DNA from: Saprospiraceae bacterium
GTDB taxonomy: Bacteria; Bacteroidota; Bacteroidia; Chitinophagales; Saprospiraceae
DNA length: 64,000 bases
Assembly: GCA_016710115.1 (NCBI GenBank)
Contig: JADJLN010000006.1
Coordinates: 62,001-126,000, forward strand
Direction: 5' to 3'
Position 1 is the stretch's first letter, and every line of letters starts with the position of its first letter. A program made the translations under genes and the position numbers. The notes beneath the pieces were generated by a model. That model was not told the DNA's origin, searched no databases, and saw only the letters and a list, made by a program, of their open reading frames with translations. Below are positions 38,363-48,738 of this stretch, in pieces.

Positions 38363-39308
38363 ATGACCCGCTTGCTTATCCTGTTATCGCCCCTGCTTGT
38401 TCTTACCTGCTGCACAGAAGAAAAACATGTGGAAACGGAACGGCCAGCCTACACCCTGGTGATTGAAGCTGAACGAGGCATTGGATGCAGGTGAAGCTGT
38501 CCTGTCAGAAGGAGGTACGGCATTAGATGCGGTGACCAGGTCCATTCTGGTTCTGGAAGATTCACCACTGTTCAATGCAGGTAAAGGATCCGTTTTTGCA
38601 CATGACGGAACCAACCAGATGGATGCATCTATTATGGAAGGGAAGACACTGATGGCCGGGGCAGTGGGCGGAGTCCGACATGTCCGGAATCCGATCCTGG
38701 CAGCCAGAGCTGTGATGGAACAAAGTGATCATGTGCTGCTCACCGGAGAAGGGGCAGATCAATTTGCAGCAGAAATGGGACTGGACACCGTCGGAACTGA
38801 ATATTTCTTCACACAGCGACGCTGGGACGCATTGATGAAGGCCAGGAAACAAAGTGCTCCTGATCCGGGCAATCCATCCGGACAAGATCGCAAATTTGGC
38901 ACAGTGGGCGCGGTAGCTCTCGATCGTGCCGGCAATCTGGCTGCAGGAACTTCGACGGGCGGAATGACCAACAAAAAATGGAACAGACTGGGTGATTCAC
39001 CGATCATCGGTGCCGGCACCTACGCTGACAACCGGTCGTGCGCTGTGTCTTGTACAGGTCATGGGGAGTATTTTATCCGATACGCCGTTGCGCATGAACT
39101 GGTCTCGAGAATGCGCTATATCCAGGGTGATCTTGATCAAACGGCGACCAGCCTCCTGCGAGACGAACTCTTTCCTGCCGGCGGAACAGGAGGCCTGATC
39201 GCACTCGATAAAAATGGAAATATATCCATGCCGTTCACGACAGAAGGCATGTATCGCGGGATGACCAGACCCGGCAAACGGTTCGTGGCGATCTATCTGA
39301 ATGAATAG
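38363..39308 (+). CDS. Isoaspartyl peptidase/L-asparaginase (Ntn-hydrolase), lipoprotein, with internal deletion
   Basis: Plant-type asparaginase, autocleaved at a threonine. An N-terminal lipoprotein signal (MTRLLILLSPLLVLTCC) precedes PAYTLVI. Family members continue HGGAG and roughly 25 further residues, but here the sequence jumps to NEALDAGEAVLSEGGTALDA in another frame. So about 74-77 bases appear missing near 38462. Downstream is intact: LEDSPLFNAGKGSVFAHDG, KFGTVGAVALDRAGN with the nucleophilic threonine, TSTGGMTNKKWNRLGDSPIIG and ATGHGEYF-like CTGHGEYFIRY. Restored length would be about 340 residues. As given, the enzyme would not fold, so this is either a pseudogene or an assembly gap. 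Confidence 0.8.
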
Positions 39309-39327
39309 TTTGACTCCGCTCTTGTAA

Positions 39328-41054
39328 TCAATTGGCGAAGACCATGCTCTTTGTGGCGATGAGTTGGCCATCGAGAACCAGTGAATAGGTCATCATCCCC
39401 GATGCGCCATACCCATGGGTGTACAGGACTTCATTCAATCCCACCTTTAATTGCACAGGTAGTTCTTTTAACAACCTGCCTTGCCCATCCCGTATAACGA
39501 TGACGGCTGAAGTATAATCGGGAATCTGGTGCACCAGGAAATGGATCCAGGTTGCCTCATCAAACGGGTTGGGCCGATTCTGGAGCAACTCGATTGCTTG
39601 TGGCACTTCTTCCTTAATGGAGGTTGTCGTCGCCAGATAATCCGGTGTGAACAGACTCTCAATCCCATATTCATCTACGGTTGCTGCGCTCCAGATGGGT
39701 ACACCGAATCCAGTAGCAAAGGTGTCTACCAGTTTGGATGTTGTATACAGCGTATCGAAGTCGTGACTGTTCAGTCGTTTGCCTACACGGTAAAGACCGT
39801 ATCCGGATGGATCATCGATTTCTACTATGGCCTTGCCGATACCGAATTTGGTGACGGTGATCGACGGTGTGATCGGGCTGATTGCCGCCATGGCTGCAGC
39901 CGTTGCATTGATCGCCGTGTTTCGGGAGAGATAGTTGAAATCGACAAAAAAACTGTCGATCATCAGGTCTCCATCCGTATCGACACCCAGAATATCTTCT
40001 GATGTATGTTGTCTGTCATGATAATCAGGTCCGTTAGAGGCATCGCCATGCTCGTTCGCTGAAGTCAGGCGTATTGCTGTATACCCGGCCTCTCTGAAAG
40101 GAATATGGTCCCCTCCCCGACCGGTCCGATCCTCTGGCGACATCAACGTGATGGTCATCGGTACAGGTTCAGATGCCAGTAACTCTTCCTTGTATTGCAG
40201 TTTGGTGTAACGAGCCAGGGACTTGTGGGGTGAATTGAAACTGCCTGCTGAAAACAGCCGGACCTGGGTTGAGTCTACCGCATTTTCAGACATGCATCCG
40301 GGCTGAGAAGCCGTTTTTCCACAGAGGATACCCCCAATGACATCATTATTAAAAACCGCTTTGACGGTTATTCCCTCCTCTGTGCAAAACTGAGCAAAGG
40401 CTTCGGCGCCAACGAGCCCCTGCTCTTCTCCGGTTGTCACCATAAAAACCAGTGTGTGATTGAATGTAAACTGACTCATGACCCTGGCCAGCTCCATGAC
40501 CAGTGCCGTTCCACTTGCATTATCTTCAACTCCTTCCGCCGGGCAATCGACATCACAGCTGACGTCGCAGCGGCTGTCCATATGCCCTTCAATGACAATG
40601 ATTTCGTGAGGATCGGTCTGTGTCCCAGGTAAAATGGCGAGGACGTTCTGATGCCTGCCCATATTGCACACCTGTCGGTCAAATTGAAAATAGGCAGGCA
40701 GGAGACGACCGTTGCCTTCTTCCTGATAGCGCCTGAACCCTGGTGGATCCAGCGGCGAGCAGCGCCAATTCCCGTTGAAAGGGAAAGCGTATCTGACCCG
40801 GTGTTTCGGGTTCCGAACTCACTGAGTCGGATAATGTTCTTTTTCAGTGTATCTGCACTGATCAGTGGCCGCATCGCCGCAATCAACTGCTGGGGTGTAC
40901 CGGACCAGGTTGTCGGATAATCTGCTGGATCATAGCTGCCATGGATGACATTATTCGCAGCGGGGCTGGTCACGACCAGATTTGTATTCTGTGCCTGAAT
41001 ACCCGCCCACAGGAGTGATAAAACGGCACAACTGAGTAGAGTTTGAACGTTCAT
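39328..41054 (-). CDS. Secreted M28 zinc peptidase, T9SS cargo (one frameshift)
   Basis: 575 residues after correction. Signal MNVQTLLSCAVLSLLWAGIQAQ, a pro-region, then the M28 aminopeptidase domain. It includes EIIVIEGHMDSRCDVSCD (zinc histidine and aspartate), PAEGVEDNASGTALVMELAR, MVTTGEEQGLVGAEAFA (catalytic and zinc glutamates) and TGRGGDHIPFREAGYTAIR. A FN3-like part follows, and the C-terminus (LLQNRPNPFDEATWIHFLVH ... YSLVLDGQLIATKSMVF) is a type A T9SS sorting domain. One T is missing near 40736 (coding GGGTTCAGG, expected GGGTTTCAGG), joining RWIHQG to FRRYQEEGNGRLLPAYF. It probably degrades extracellular peptides. Confidence 0.9.
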
Positions 41055-41109
41055 CGATCGAAATTCATGTTGTCATCTCCCAATATACTCAACCTTCAGG
41101 ACATGCAAT

Positions 41110-41889
41110 TCAATAGCGATGCTTTCGATTGAAACTCAGCCGTTGCGTGATGGCTCTGATGATGATCCAGAAGTGGTTCATCAGATTGGGCCAGAACCCG
41201 AAATGGTGTTGCAGCACAATATATCTGTCGCGCAGAGACTCCCGATGGCGCTGTCGGGATAAGCCACCTGTTTCAAAACGGGCGAGAACCCGGTTGGTAT
41301 GGGTGGTCAATTTGCTGCGCTTGAGACACTGGATCACCCAATCAATATCGGCACACAGGTTGCCGGATATATAGGGTGAACAGATGGACCTTCTCGGCAA
41401 AAAGGCTTGATGAGAGACGACCATGCCGAACCTCATGTCGCGCCATGTCAGTGATAATGGAGTATGCTGGGTTGTCACCTCGGTACGAGTTCCCAACTCC
41501 CGGCCCTGGGGATCCACCATCAAAACTTCACCATACAGGATATCTGTCTCCGGAGTGACCTGTCGTTGCAGATGGGACAGGACCTGCTTCCCTTCCAGCA
41601 GATCGCCGGCATTGATAAACCAGACAAACTGGCCCCTGGCCATGGCCAGCCCTTTGTTCATCGCATCGTAAAGGCCCTTATCCGGTTCAGAGATCCAACG
41701 CAGATTGGGTATAATTGAATTGGCCAGGATATCACTCGTGCCATCATTACTGCCGCCATCAATTACCAGGTATTCAAAGCAGCTACAGTCCTGGGCGGCA
41801 ATGCTTTCCATGGTTCGGTCCAACGCCTCTTTGGCCTGGTAACACACGGTGATGAGGGAGAAGGTGGGGGGATGTGCCAATTTTTCCAT
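41110..41889 (-). CDS. Family 2 glycosyltransferase
   Basis: GT-A enzyme, 259 residues, adding a sugar from a nucleotide donor. SLITVCYQAKEALDRTMESI, EYLVIDGGSNDGTSDIL and WISEPDKGLYDAMNKGLAMA are the classic GT2 start, with the metal-binding region FINAGDLL. The C-terminal part is helical (SHQAFLPRRS, DIDWVIQCLKR). It resembles colanic-acid WcaA/WcaE-type transferases. It opens the polysaccharide region on the minus strand. Confidence 0.88.
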   Translation of the reverse strand: MEKLAHPPTFSLITVCYQAKEALDRTMESIAAQDCSCFEYLVIDGGSNDGTSDILANSIIPNLRWISEPDKGLYDAMNKGLAMARGQFVWFINAGDLLEGKQVLSHLQRQVTPETDILYGEVLMVDPQGRELGTRTEVTTQHTPLSLTWRDMRFGMVVSHQAFLPRRSICSPYISGNLCADIDWVIQCLKRSKLTTHTNRVLARFETGGLSRQRHRESLRDRYIVLQHHFGFWPNLMNHFWIIIRAITQRLSFNRKHRY

Positions 41890-41992
41890 GGAGATGAGTA
41901 TAGGAATAAAGTCTTGTCTTTACCAAGGGACGTTCAGTTTGCACCTTCACTGCCCTGGAAAGCAGGAGTGACAAGGGATAATTCACACAAGG

Positions 41993-42865
41993 TCAACGAA
42001 TTAATGTGAATTCTCCTTTATACGTTTTCAAAGAACCATCGAGGAATCTGATTTGAACAGTAAAGATAAAGACACCTGGATCCAATTTCTGACCCCGAAA
42101 TGTACCATCCCAGCCTGTGGCTGGATCGTTCAAATTGAAATGATTGGCCATCCAAATGAGTCCTCCCCACCTATCCCATACTTGCAGTTGATCTACTTCA
42201 AACACCCCATTTCCGCTTCCATACACCTGGAACAAATCGTTGAGTCCATTCTGGTCAGGCGAAAAAGCTGTTGGGATAAAGATTCTGGTGTCTGTAGTAA
42301 TATCAATGGCCACCGACAATGATCGGGAGCATCCATTTTTGTCACTCAAGACGACGGTGTACGAATTGACCATTCCAGCTATGACGGTTGGATTGGGACA
42401 ATCAGAACAGCTCAATCCTTGTACAGGAGACCAGGAAAATATCAATGGTGGCGACCCCCCTGATCCCAAAGCCAGAAGGTTGATTACCTCCCCTGCTCCT
42501 GCAGTAAAGGTATCTTGTCCGATAAGCAAGTGGAGTGGGTCAGGCTGATGAATGGTGAGAATGGTATCTTTTACGCAATCAGCAGCATCTTTAACAACCA
42601 GGATATATGTGCCCGCAAGCAGGTTAAAAACTACATTCTGGCTAAAATTCAGACCTCCGTCTGTAGAATATTGAAATGGTTCAATCCCTCCTGTTGCCAG
42701 CATCGTCAATGTGGCCAATTGTCCGGCACACAAAGGCGTATCGATAAAAATTTCAAGACTGATGCTGTCTTGGACACAGCACATCCCAGAATCAATTGCC
42801 CTGGTCCCAGTAACTGGAACGAACCAAAAGAAGATCCAACAGACTATCCAATTCCTGGAATGCAT
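41993..42865 (-). CDS. T9SS type B cargo protein with SprB-like repeat
   Basis: 290 residues. A signal (NWIVCWIFFWFVPVTGTRA) leads to a SprB-repeat-like region (CAGQLATLTMLATGGIEPFQ, then YILVVKDAADCVKDTILTIH). A PKD-like piece follows (LSCSDCPNPTVIAGMVNSYT). The C-terminal gliding-associated domain is FIPTAFSPDQNGLNDLFQVY ... VFEVDQLQVWDRWGGLIW ... TGWDGTFRGQKLDPGVFIF. These are features of T9SS type B sorting. It is much shorter than gliding adhesins, so a minimal surface protein. No enzymatic site. Confidence 0.88.
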   Translation of the reverse strand: MHSRNWIVCWIFFWFVPVTGTRAIDSGMCCVQDSISLEIFIDTPLCAGQLATLTMLATGGIEPFQYSTDGGLNFSQNVVFNLLAGTYILVVKDAADCVKDTILTIHQPDPLHLLIGQDTFTAGAGEVINLLALGSGGSPPLIFSWSPVQGLSCSDCPNPTVIAGMVNSYTVVLSDKNGCSRSLSVAIDITTDTRIFIPTAFSPDQNGLNDLFQVYGSGNGVFEVDQLQVWDRWGGLIWMANHFNLNDPATGWDGTFRGQKLDPGVFIFTVQIRFLDGSLKTYKGEFTLIR

Positions 42866-42931
42866 ATGTGTTTTACAACTATATTAAAAGCAGATGGAGC
42901 ATTTGCCAGGTACAGAAGACTTGAACAACCA

Positions 42932-43846
42932 CTACTCATCCTTCTGAAAAATGGCAAAAATTGTTCGGCCCTCCAGAAATGGCGAAATCAAGGCAACCAT
43001 TCCTTTATACAACGGGCGAGGCACCCAGGACATTATCCTGGATAGGCCCGGATGTGCCGGTCGTAAGGATTCCTGCTTCAGGAGGTACCAGTTTTTCCAC
43101 TCATCCATCGGCTGAATCATGATTCGAATCTGTTTCAATCCAAAAACTTCAGCTAATCCTTCAAGCGATGTTCTATTCCACAGGCCCATATGATGTGGGG
43201 GCAGATTGAGCGGATCATACTGGTGAAATCCAAAGATATATGGATTGGAATTGGGCACTCCAATGATCAATTTTCCGCCGGGTTTTAGAAGTTTGAGCTT
43301 GGCAGAGATAAACCTGTTCACATCTGCTATATGCTCCAATACTTGAAAACTGGATACCACATCATAACTCTCAGGGTTATTTTCAGCCCATACTTCGAGT
43401 GCTGAATCATGAATGGTCAATCCTTTCTCTCTCCCCTTCTGGACAGCCAGGGCATTATACTCCAGTCCTTCTGCAAGGGCCCCTTTTCTCACTGCCTTTC
43501 CGACAAATTCTCCACTTCCACATCCGACATCCAAAACCCGTGAATCTGGAAAGACATATTGAAGTGCTTTTTGATATTCCCACTTGTCAGCGCGGTAATA
43601 TCCCGAATAAGCCTGTTGTAAAGCCTCGTAGAAAGTGGCATCTCCTGCCAGCGATTGAGGAATAAAAAACCGATACCCTGTTTCCAGACATTGATAGATC
43701 TGGACCGGTTCACCATCAGCCATGAGGTGGGATATGTCGAGGCCAAGTTTCAAATATCCCTGTATGATCTTCCTGTTGTCCAACTCTTCGATCAGTTGAA
43801 CATCTGTCGACCCGGTTATCGGACTTTTTACTGTACTTGTTTTCAT
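42932..43846 (-). CDS. Class I SAM-dependent methyltransferase
   Basis: 304 residues. The SAM motif I is SRVLDVGCGSGEFVGKAV. SSFQVLEHIADVNRFISAKL and KPGGKLIIGVPNSNPYIFGF are motifs of the UbiE/Methyltransf_23 type. An N-terminal 80-residue segment (GEPVQIYQCLETGYRFFIPQ) resembles the sugar-methyltransferase zinc-less front domain. Together with its position among glycosyltransferases it suggests methylation of a glycan, but the substrate is not shown. Confidence 0.82.
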   Translation of the reverse strand: MKTSTVKSPITGSTDVQLIEELDNRKIIQGYLKLGLDISHLMADGEPVQIYQCLETGYRFFIPQSLAGDATFYEALQQAYSGYYRADKWEYQKALQYVFPDSRVLDVGCGSGEFVGKAVRKGALAEGLEYNALAVQKGREKGLTIHDSALEVWAENNPESYDVVSSFQVLEHIADVNRFISAKLKLLKPGGKLIIGVPNSNPYIFGFHQYDPLNLPPHHMGLWNRTSLEGLAEVFGLKQIRIMIQPMDEWKNWYLLKQESLRPAHPGLSRIMSWVPRPLYKGMVALISPFLEGRTIFAIFQKDE

Positions 43847-43936
43847 ATATTTTTACTACTGACTATCAATTCATTAGTACATAAGCATTCGCGTAAGCAA
43901 GAATTCCTGAGTCAATTCTCATTTCCACCTTTTCGC

Positions 43937-43944
43937 TACATTTG
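43937..43944 (+). promoter_or_regulatory. -7 promoter element of the YfhO gene
   Basis: TACATTTG, exact match to TAnnTTTG, 24 bases before the ATG at 43969. Confidence 0.6.
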
Positions 43945-43968
43945 GTGCAAGAAACGGATTGACACAAT

Positions 43969-46532
43969 ATGGTAAAGGTAATTGGTTCAAAAGTATGGCC
44001 CCATCTGGTGGCTTATCTCGTCATGATTCTCGCCTCATTTCTGCTCTTTCGCCCCTATGTCTTAGAAAACAAGGTGCTGGCACAAGGGGACAATCAGCGG
44101 GCCAAGGCCATGCAAACCGAAATCCAGAAGTATCGTCAGATCGATGGTGAAGCACCATTATGGACCAATGCCATGTTCAGTGGCATGCCAGCCTATATGA
44201 TCTGGCATACTGCCAGAGGCAATGTGCAACAATATGTCGGAAGAACCCTGCTCTGGTTTCAATCCATCACCCGCCCTCACTATGTCATCCTGTTGGCCAT
44301 GGCGATGTGCTATCTGGCTTTGCTTGTCTTTGGCTCCGACTGGCGAATCGCCCTGCTCGGCGGAATCAGTTATGGCATATCCACCTATTTTGTGGATTTG
44401 GCAGAAGCGGGCCACAGTACCAAGATGCTGGCCATGGCTTACCTCCCCGGAATCTGGGCAGGTGCCTATATGCTAATCCAGAAAAAGTGGCTCCTGGGCA
44501 CAGGTCTGCTCAGTCTGTTTGTCGGGCTTCAAATCCAGGCGAATCACCTGCAAATCACCTACTACACCTATCTTCTACTCGGAATCGGCCTGATTTTCTT
44601 CGGGATCCAGGCAATCAAATCCGGACAAATCAAAGCGTTCGCCACTGCCCTTGGTTTGATAGCCGCTGCAACCGGACTGGGGATAGCCAGCAATCTGGCA
44701 ACCCTGTGGCCGACCGGGAATATTCCAAGGAAACCATCCGCGGCACTTCGGAACTCAAATCCAAATCTGACAAGGGAGACGGTCTGGATAAAGAATATGC
44801 CTTTGGATGGAGCTATGGCATTGGTGAATCCTCCACCTTATTGGTCCCGAATGCCTATGGCGGAGGGGCATCCCAGACATTTGAAGGCACGGAAACCTAC
44901 AAGCGGATCTATCCGAACATGATCCAGAATTTCACCCGACAGGGCATGTCCCGACAGGCGGCTGCCAAGAGTGCCGAACAACAGGTGAGTGCATTATTCT
45001 ATCATGGCGAACAGCCTTTCGTTGGTGTGGCGATCTATTTTGGCGCCGGTTTGATCCTGTTATTTGTATTGGGGGCATTCCTTTTGACCGGCGCCTTGCG
45101 GTGGTGGTTGATTGTCGCTACCCTGTTTGCATTGACACTTTCCTGGGGAAAGCACTTCTTCCTGAACGACATCCTGTTTGACTATTTTCCGATGTTCAAC
45201 AAATTCAGGGCGGTCTCCATGGCTCTGGGTTTGAGTCATTTTGCTCTGGTTGTTCTCGCCATGCTCGGGCTTCAGAAATTTCTCCATTCCACCGATCGGA
45301 AAAAAACACTCCACGCTTTGTATTCCTCGGTTGGTATCACGGCCGGACTGACCCTCCTCATTCTGATCGCCGGAAGTATGATGAACATGAGCGGCGCCAA
45401 TGATGAAGCTGTCGGAGCTGATCTTGCCCGCATTCTCCAGGCGGACCGGGCAGATGTCCTGCGTGCAGACGCGTTCCGGAGTTTGGGTCTGATCCTGGCG
45501 ATAGCGGCTGTACTTTGGGCCTATCTCAAAGGCAAGATGAAGATGACCATGACACTGATGATCACAGGCCTGCTGGTCATCGGTGATGTCTGGATGGTCG
45601 ATTCCCGCATCCCTTTCCCAGACAAGTATGAAACGGCAAAGGACATTGATGCAGACTCCGTTCCTTCCCAGGCCGACGTATCCATACTGGATGATACAGA
45701 TCCCCATTTCCGGGTGTTGGACATGACATCCAATCCGTTTACGAATGCTAAAACTAGTCTCTTCCATAAAAGTCTCGGAGGCTACCATGCCGCCAAACTG
45801 ATGCGGTATCAGGAACTGGTGGAAACCTACCTGATCAATCCCGGTCAGCACCTGGATATTCTCCGCATGCTGAATACGAAATATATCATCCAACCGCAGG
45901 AAAATCGCACTGTCTCCGTGCCTCTGGACCGACCGTTCGGCAATGCCTGGTTTGTGCAGGAACTGAAGACGGTTGCTGATGCTGATCAGGAACTGAACGA
46001 AATCGGCACCGCATCCTTACGGAGTACAGCTGTCGTCCAATCGGAGAATATTCCGGAAGGCTGGGCCACTTCCTATGCTGTCGATTCCTTTGCCCGAATC
46101 AAGCTGACCCGCTACCATCCGGATACATTGGCGTATCAATACTCGACGGATAAAGAAGCATTTGTGGTCTTCTCTGAGGTCTACTATCCGCCATCAAAGG
46201 GTTGGAAGCTTTATCTCAATGGCCAACCATACACTGACTTCATCAAGGTAAACTATCTGCTCAGAGGGGTTCATGTTCCAGCCGGGAAGGATCAGAAGCT
46301 GGAAATGATCTTCCATCCTGCCTCTGTGTATACGGGTCAGAAAGTGGCATTGGCCGGTTCGATCCTGGGTTTGGTGGTGCTGCTCGCCGGTCTGTTTCAA
46401 TGGTTTCGGCAGGGACAGTTTCCGGATGCGATTATCCTGACGGAAACTCAAACCGGTGATGATGAACGGCCGAAAGTCCGTAAGAAAAAAAAGTTAATGA
46501 TCCCGGGTTTCCAGAAATTTATTAACCGGTAA
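43969..46532 (+). CDS. YfhO-family multi-pass membrane protein (one frameshift)
   Basis: 854 residues after correction. The N-terminal two-thirds is a series of TM helices (LVAYLVMILASFLLFRPYVL, YVILLAMAMCYLALLVFG, LIAAATGLGIASNLATLW, ALRWWLIVATLFALTLSWG). A C-terminal periplasmic domain (FRVLDMTSNPFTNAKTSLFH, SLGGYHAAKLMRYQELVETY, VNYLLRGVHVPAGKDQKLEM) and a last TM helix follow. This is the YfhO layout, a GT-C-like family linked in Firmicutes to glycosylation of teichoic acids; its role in Bacteroidota is unclear. One G is missing at 44708-44709 (expected LWADREYSKETIRGTSEL). The 3' end overlaps the convergent glycosyltransferase gene by 39 bases. Confidence 0.88.
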
Positions 46533-47645
46533 AAGCTTGGCATTCCAGGAGAGGCGGTCTTGAGCGTCCTTTCGCATGGTGTCATAATAGGTGGGATGAT
46601 CTTGACGCACTTTTGTATAAAATGTAAGCAGGGTACGCGGGTCAACCGGTCGCTCATCTGAAGATTCGATGGTGCAGAAGGGATAGGCTGGACCAAAGTC
46701 ATGGTCGGCATAACCCAGAATAAATGGCAACCCGCGTGCTGCGAATTCTCTGGCCTTCAAGGTCGTGGTCTGTCCTTCGGCAACTCCAGTTCGATGCATG
46801 CCCAGGCTGGCCAGACCGACATGGCATTGGGCAATTCATGCGTCCAATGCTTCACCCTGAAGAAAACCGTGGAATGTGACCAGATGTTGAACACCCAGTT
46901 TGGTCACCAGGTCCCTCAAGTTCTGTTCCTCTTTGCCACTACCGGCGATATCGAAGTGAATGTTTTCTTCCTCTCTGCTTTGCGCCCATTCAGCCATCCC
47001 TTTGATCATCCGATCATATCCATGCCAGATATTCAGATTGGCGAGCCCAAGTATGCGAAACGGAGGTAAGTCGGGTGCTCGTTGAATTGGAGTTATTGTT
47101 GCCGGATCCACCCCGTTATCCGTCTGGATGGTCGATATTCCATGGATGACAGATTCTCTGGAAAAGGTGACGATCCGATCGATTAATGCGGAAAGATTCC
47201 GAAAGGTCAGAAGATCCAGCAACACCTGCATGCGGACCTTGAATGACGCATCCCTGAACTCGGGTCTGTATGGCCAGGTTGGTAATTCCAGAAGAATGCG
47301 GCGATCTGGAGAAGTGCGTTTCCATTTTTTCAGATGGAGAACAAACACCGGATTGAGTAAAAAGTGGCGGATGTAAATGACCTGGTACTGATGTCTTGCA
47401 ATGACTGCAAAGACGTCCACATTCGTATACCTGGCCCGGGCTCGCTGGGATGGCAATGCAACCCGGTCGACCTGTCCGTTGTGGAACTCCCACACTGCCT
47501 CCAAACCTTGAATGTAGAAGAGGTCGACTTCCTGACCGGGGTAACTGGCCAGTGCTTTTGCCTCGGCTTTTACCTTGCGAAAAAGCCCACCCGTCGCCCT
47601 GGCGCTGAAATCAATTTTTGTAAAAAATAGAATTCGCCTTGTCAT
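46494..47645 (-). CDS. Glycosyltransferase, GT4-like, with one in-frame stop
   Basis: 383 codons. It starts MTRRILFFTKIDFSARATGG with GT-B type N-domain features (QVIYIRHFLLNPVFVLHLKK). The donor domain reads FRILGLANLNIWHGYDRMIK and HFDIAGSGKEEQNLRDLVTK, then HLVTFHGFLQGEALDA. A TGA at 46836-46838 follows, and the same frame continues IAQCHVGLASLGMHRTGVAE, exactly what the family shows at this point. So the stop replaces a residue (W, L or similar). The ATG overlaps the wecB stop (ATGA). TGA is a normal stop elsewhere here, so recoding is unlikely; substitution or sequence error is. Confidence 0.82.
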
Positions 47646-48737
47646 CCGTTGAGTCGCTCTTGAATAATCTGTGCAATCCTCTCCGATGCCCGGCCATCCC
47701 ACATGGGGGGTATGGAACCCTTTTTATAGGTCCCCTTCCTGATTTGTTCAAGATGGTCTGAAATGACCTCTACATCGAATGGGACCAGGGTATTGGTACC
47801 GGGATCGATAGTCGATGGCCGCTCCGTATTCGGACGCAATGTCAGACAAGGGACCTGGCGGAATGTCGTTTCTTCTGGATCCCGCCGCTGTCTGTAATCA
47901 CCACCAGGCATGCTTGATCAGTTTCTGGAATGGGAAGTATCCCATGGGCTCTGTGAGCGTAAGTGCTTCCATAGCCTCCCATTCAGTGCTTAATCCGAAT
48001 GTCTCCAGTTGCTTTCTCGTGCGTGGATGAATGGGGAAAACAATCCGTCCATATTTGCTCAAGGCATGGAGCAGCGCTGTCAATTCTACCATAGCAGCTC
48101 GATCATCCACTGTTGCCGGACGGTGCATGGTCATGAGGATGTATTGACCGGAATCCAGTTTCAAGTCGGAAAGAACGGGTGAAGCATCAATTCGATCTTC
48201 AAATGCCACAAGCGTATCGATCATCGTATTGCCCACCAGATGGATCCGGTCATTGCGGATATTTTCGCGAGCCAGATTGGTGATGCCACTCTGTTCGGTG
48301 ACAAACAGGAGGTCAGAAAGATGATCTGTCAGGATGCGGTTGTGTTCTTCCGGCATTCCTTTATCCTCCGATCGCAGTCCGGATTCTATGTGGGCAATAG
48401 GAATCCCGCACTTGTTTGCTGCAAGAGCTGCGGCAAGAGTCGAGTTCACATCGCCCGGCACCAGGACCATAGCCGGGCGATGCTGTTGAAACAAGGTTTC
48501 CAGCCCAATCAGGATATCGGCCATCTGGCCGGCCGGACTGGAATGGGACAATGTCAGTCGATGATCAGGCTCCAGATCGAACTGCCTGAAAAAGACCCCC
48601 GCCATATTGAGGTCGTAATGTTGACCTGTATGGATCAGCTCGTGCCTGAACCCGGCAGCCTGAAAGACCCGATCAAACTGGGTGACCTTGATGAAATTGG
48701 GTCTGGTGCCGACGATGGTGAAGAGGAGAGGTTGCAT
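47642..48737 (-). CDS. wecB: UDP-N-acetylglucosamine 2-epimerase (two frameshifts)
   Basis: Non-hydrolysing epimerase giving UDP-ManNAc for surface glycans. FTIVGTRPNFIKVTQFDRVF, HTGQHYDLNMAGVFFRQFDL, PGDVNSTLAAALAANK, IPIAHIESGLRSEDKGMPEE and HLVGNTMIDTL are all family motifs. The C-terminal TDSGGIQEETTFRQVPCLTLR needs two restored bases: at 47904-47908 (GCCTGG, expected GCCCTGG) and at 47875-47880 (CCAGAAG, expected CCAGGAAG). The product is then 365 residues. It starts at ATG 48737, just after the stop of the upstream glycosyltransferase gene. No ManNAc dehydrogenase is near. Confidence 0.93.
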
Positions 48738-48738
48738 A

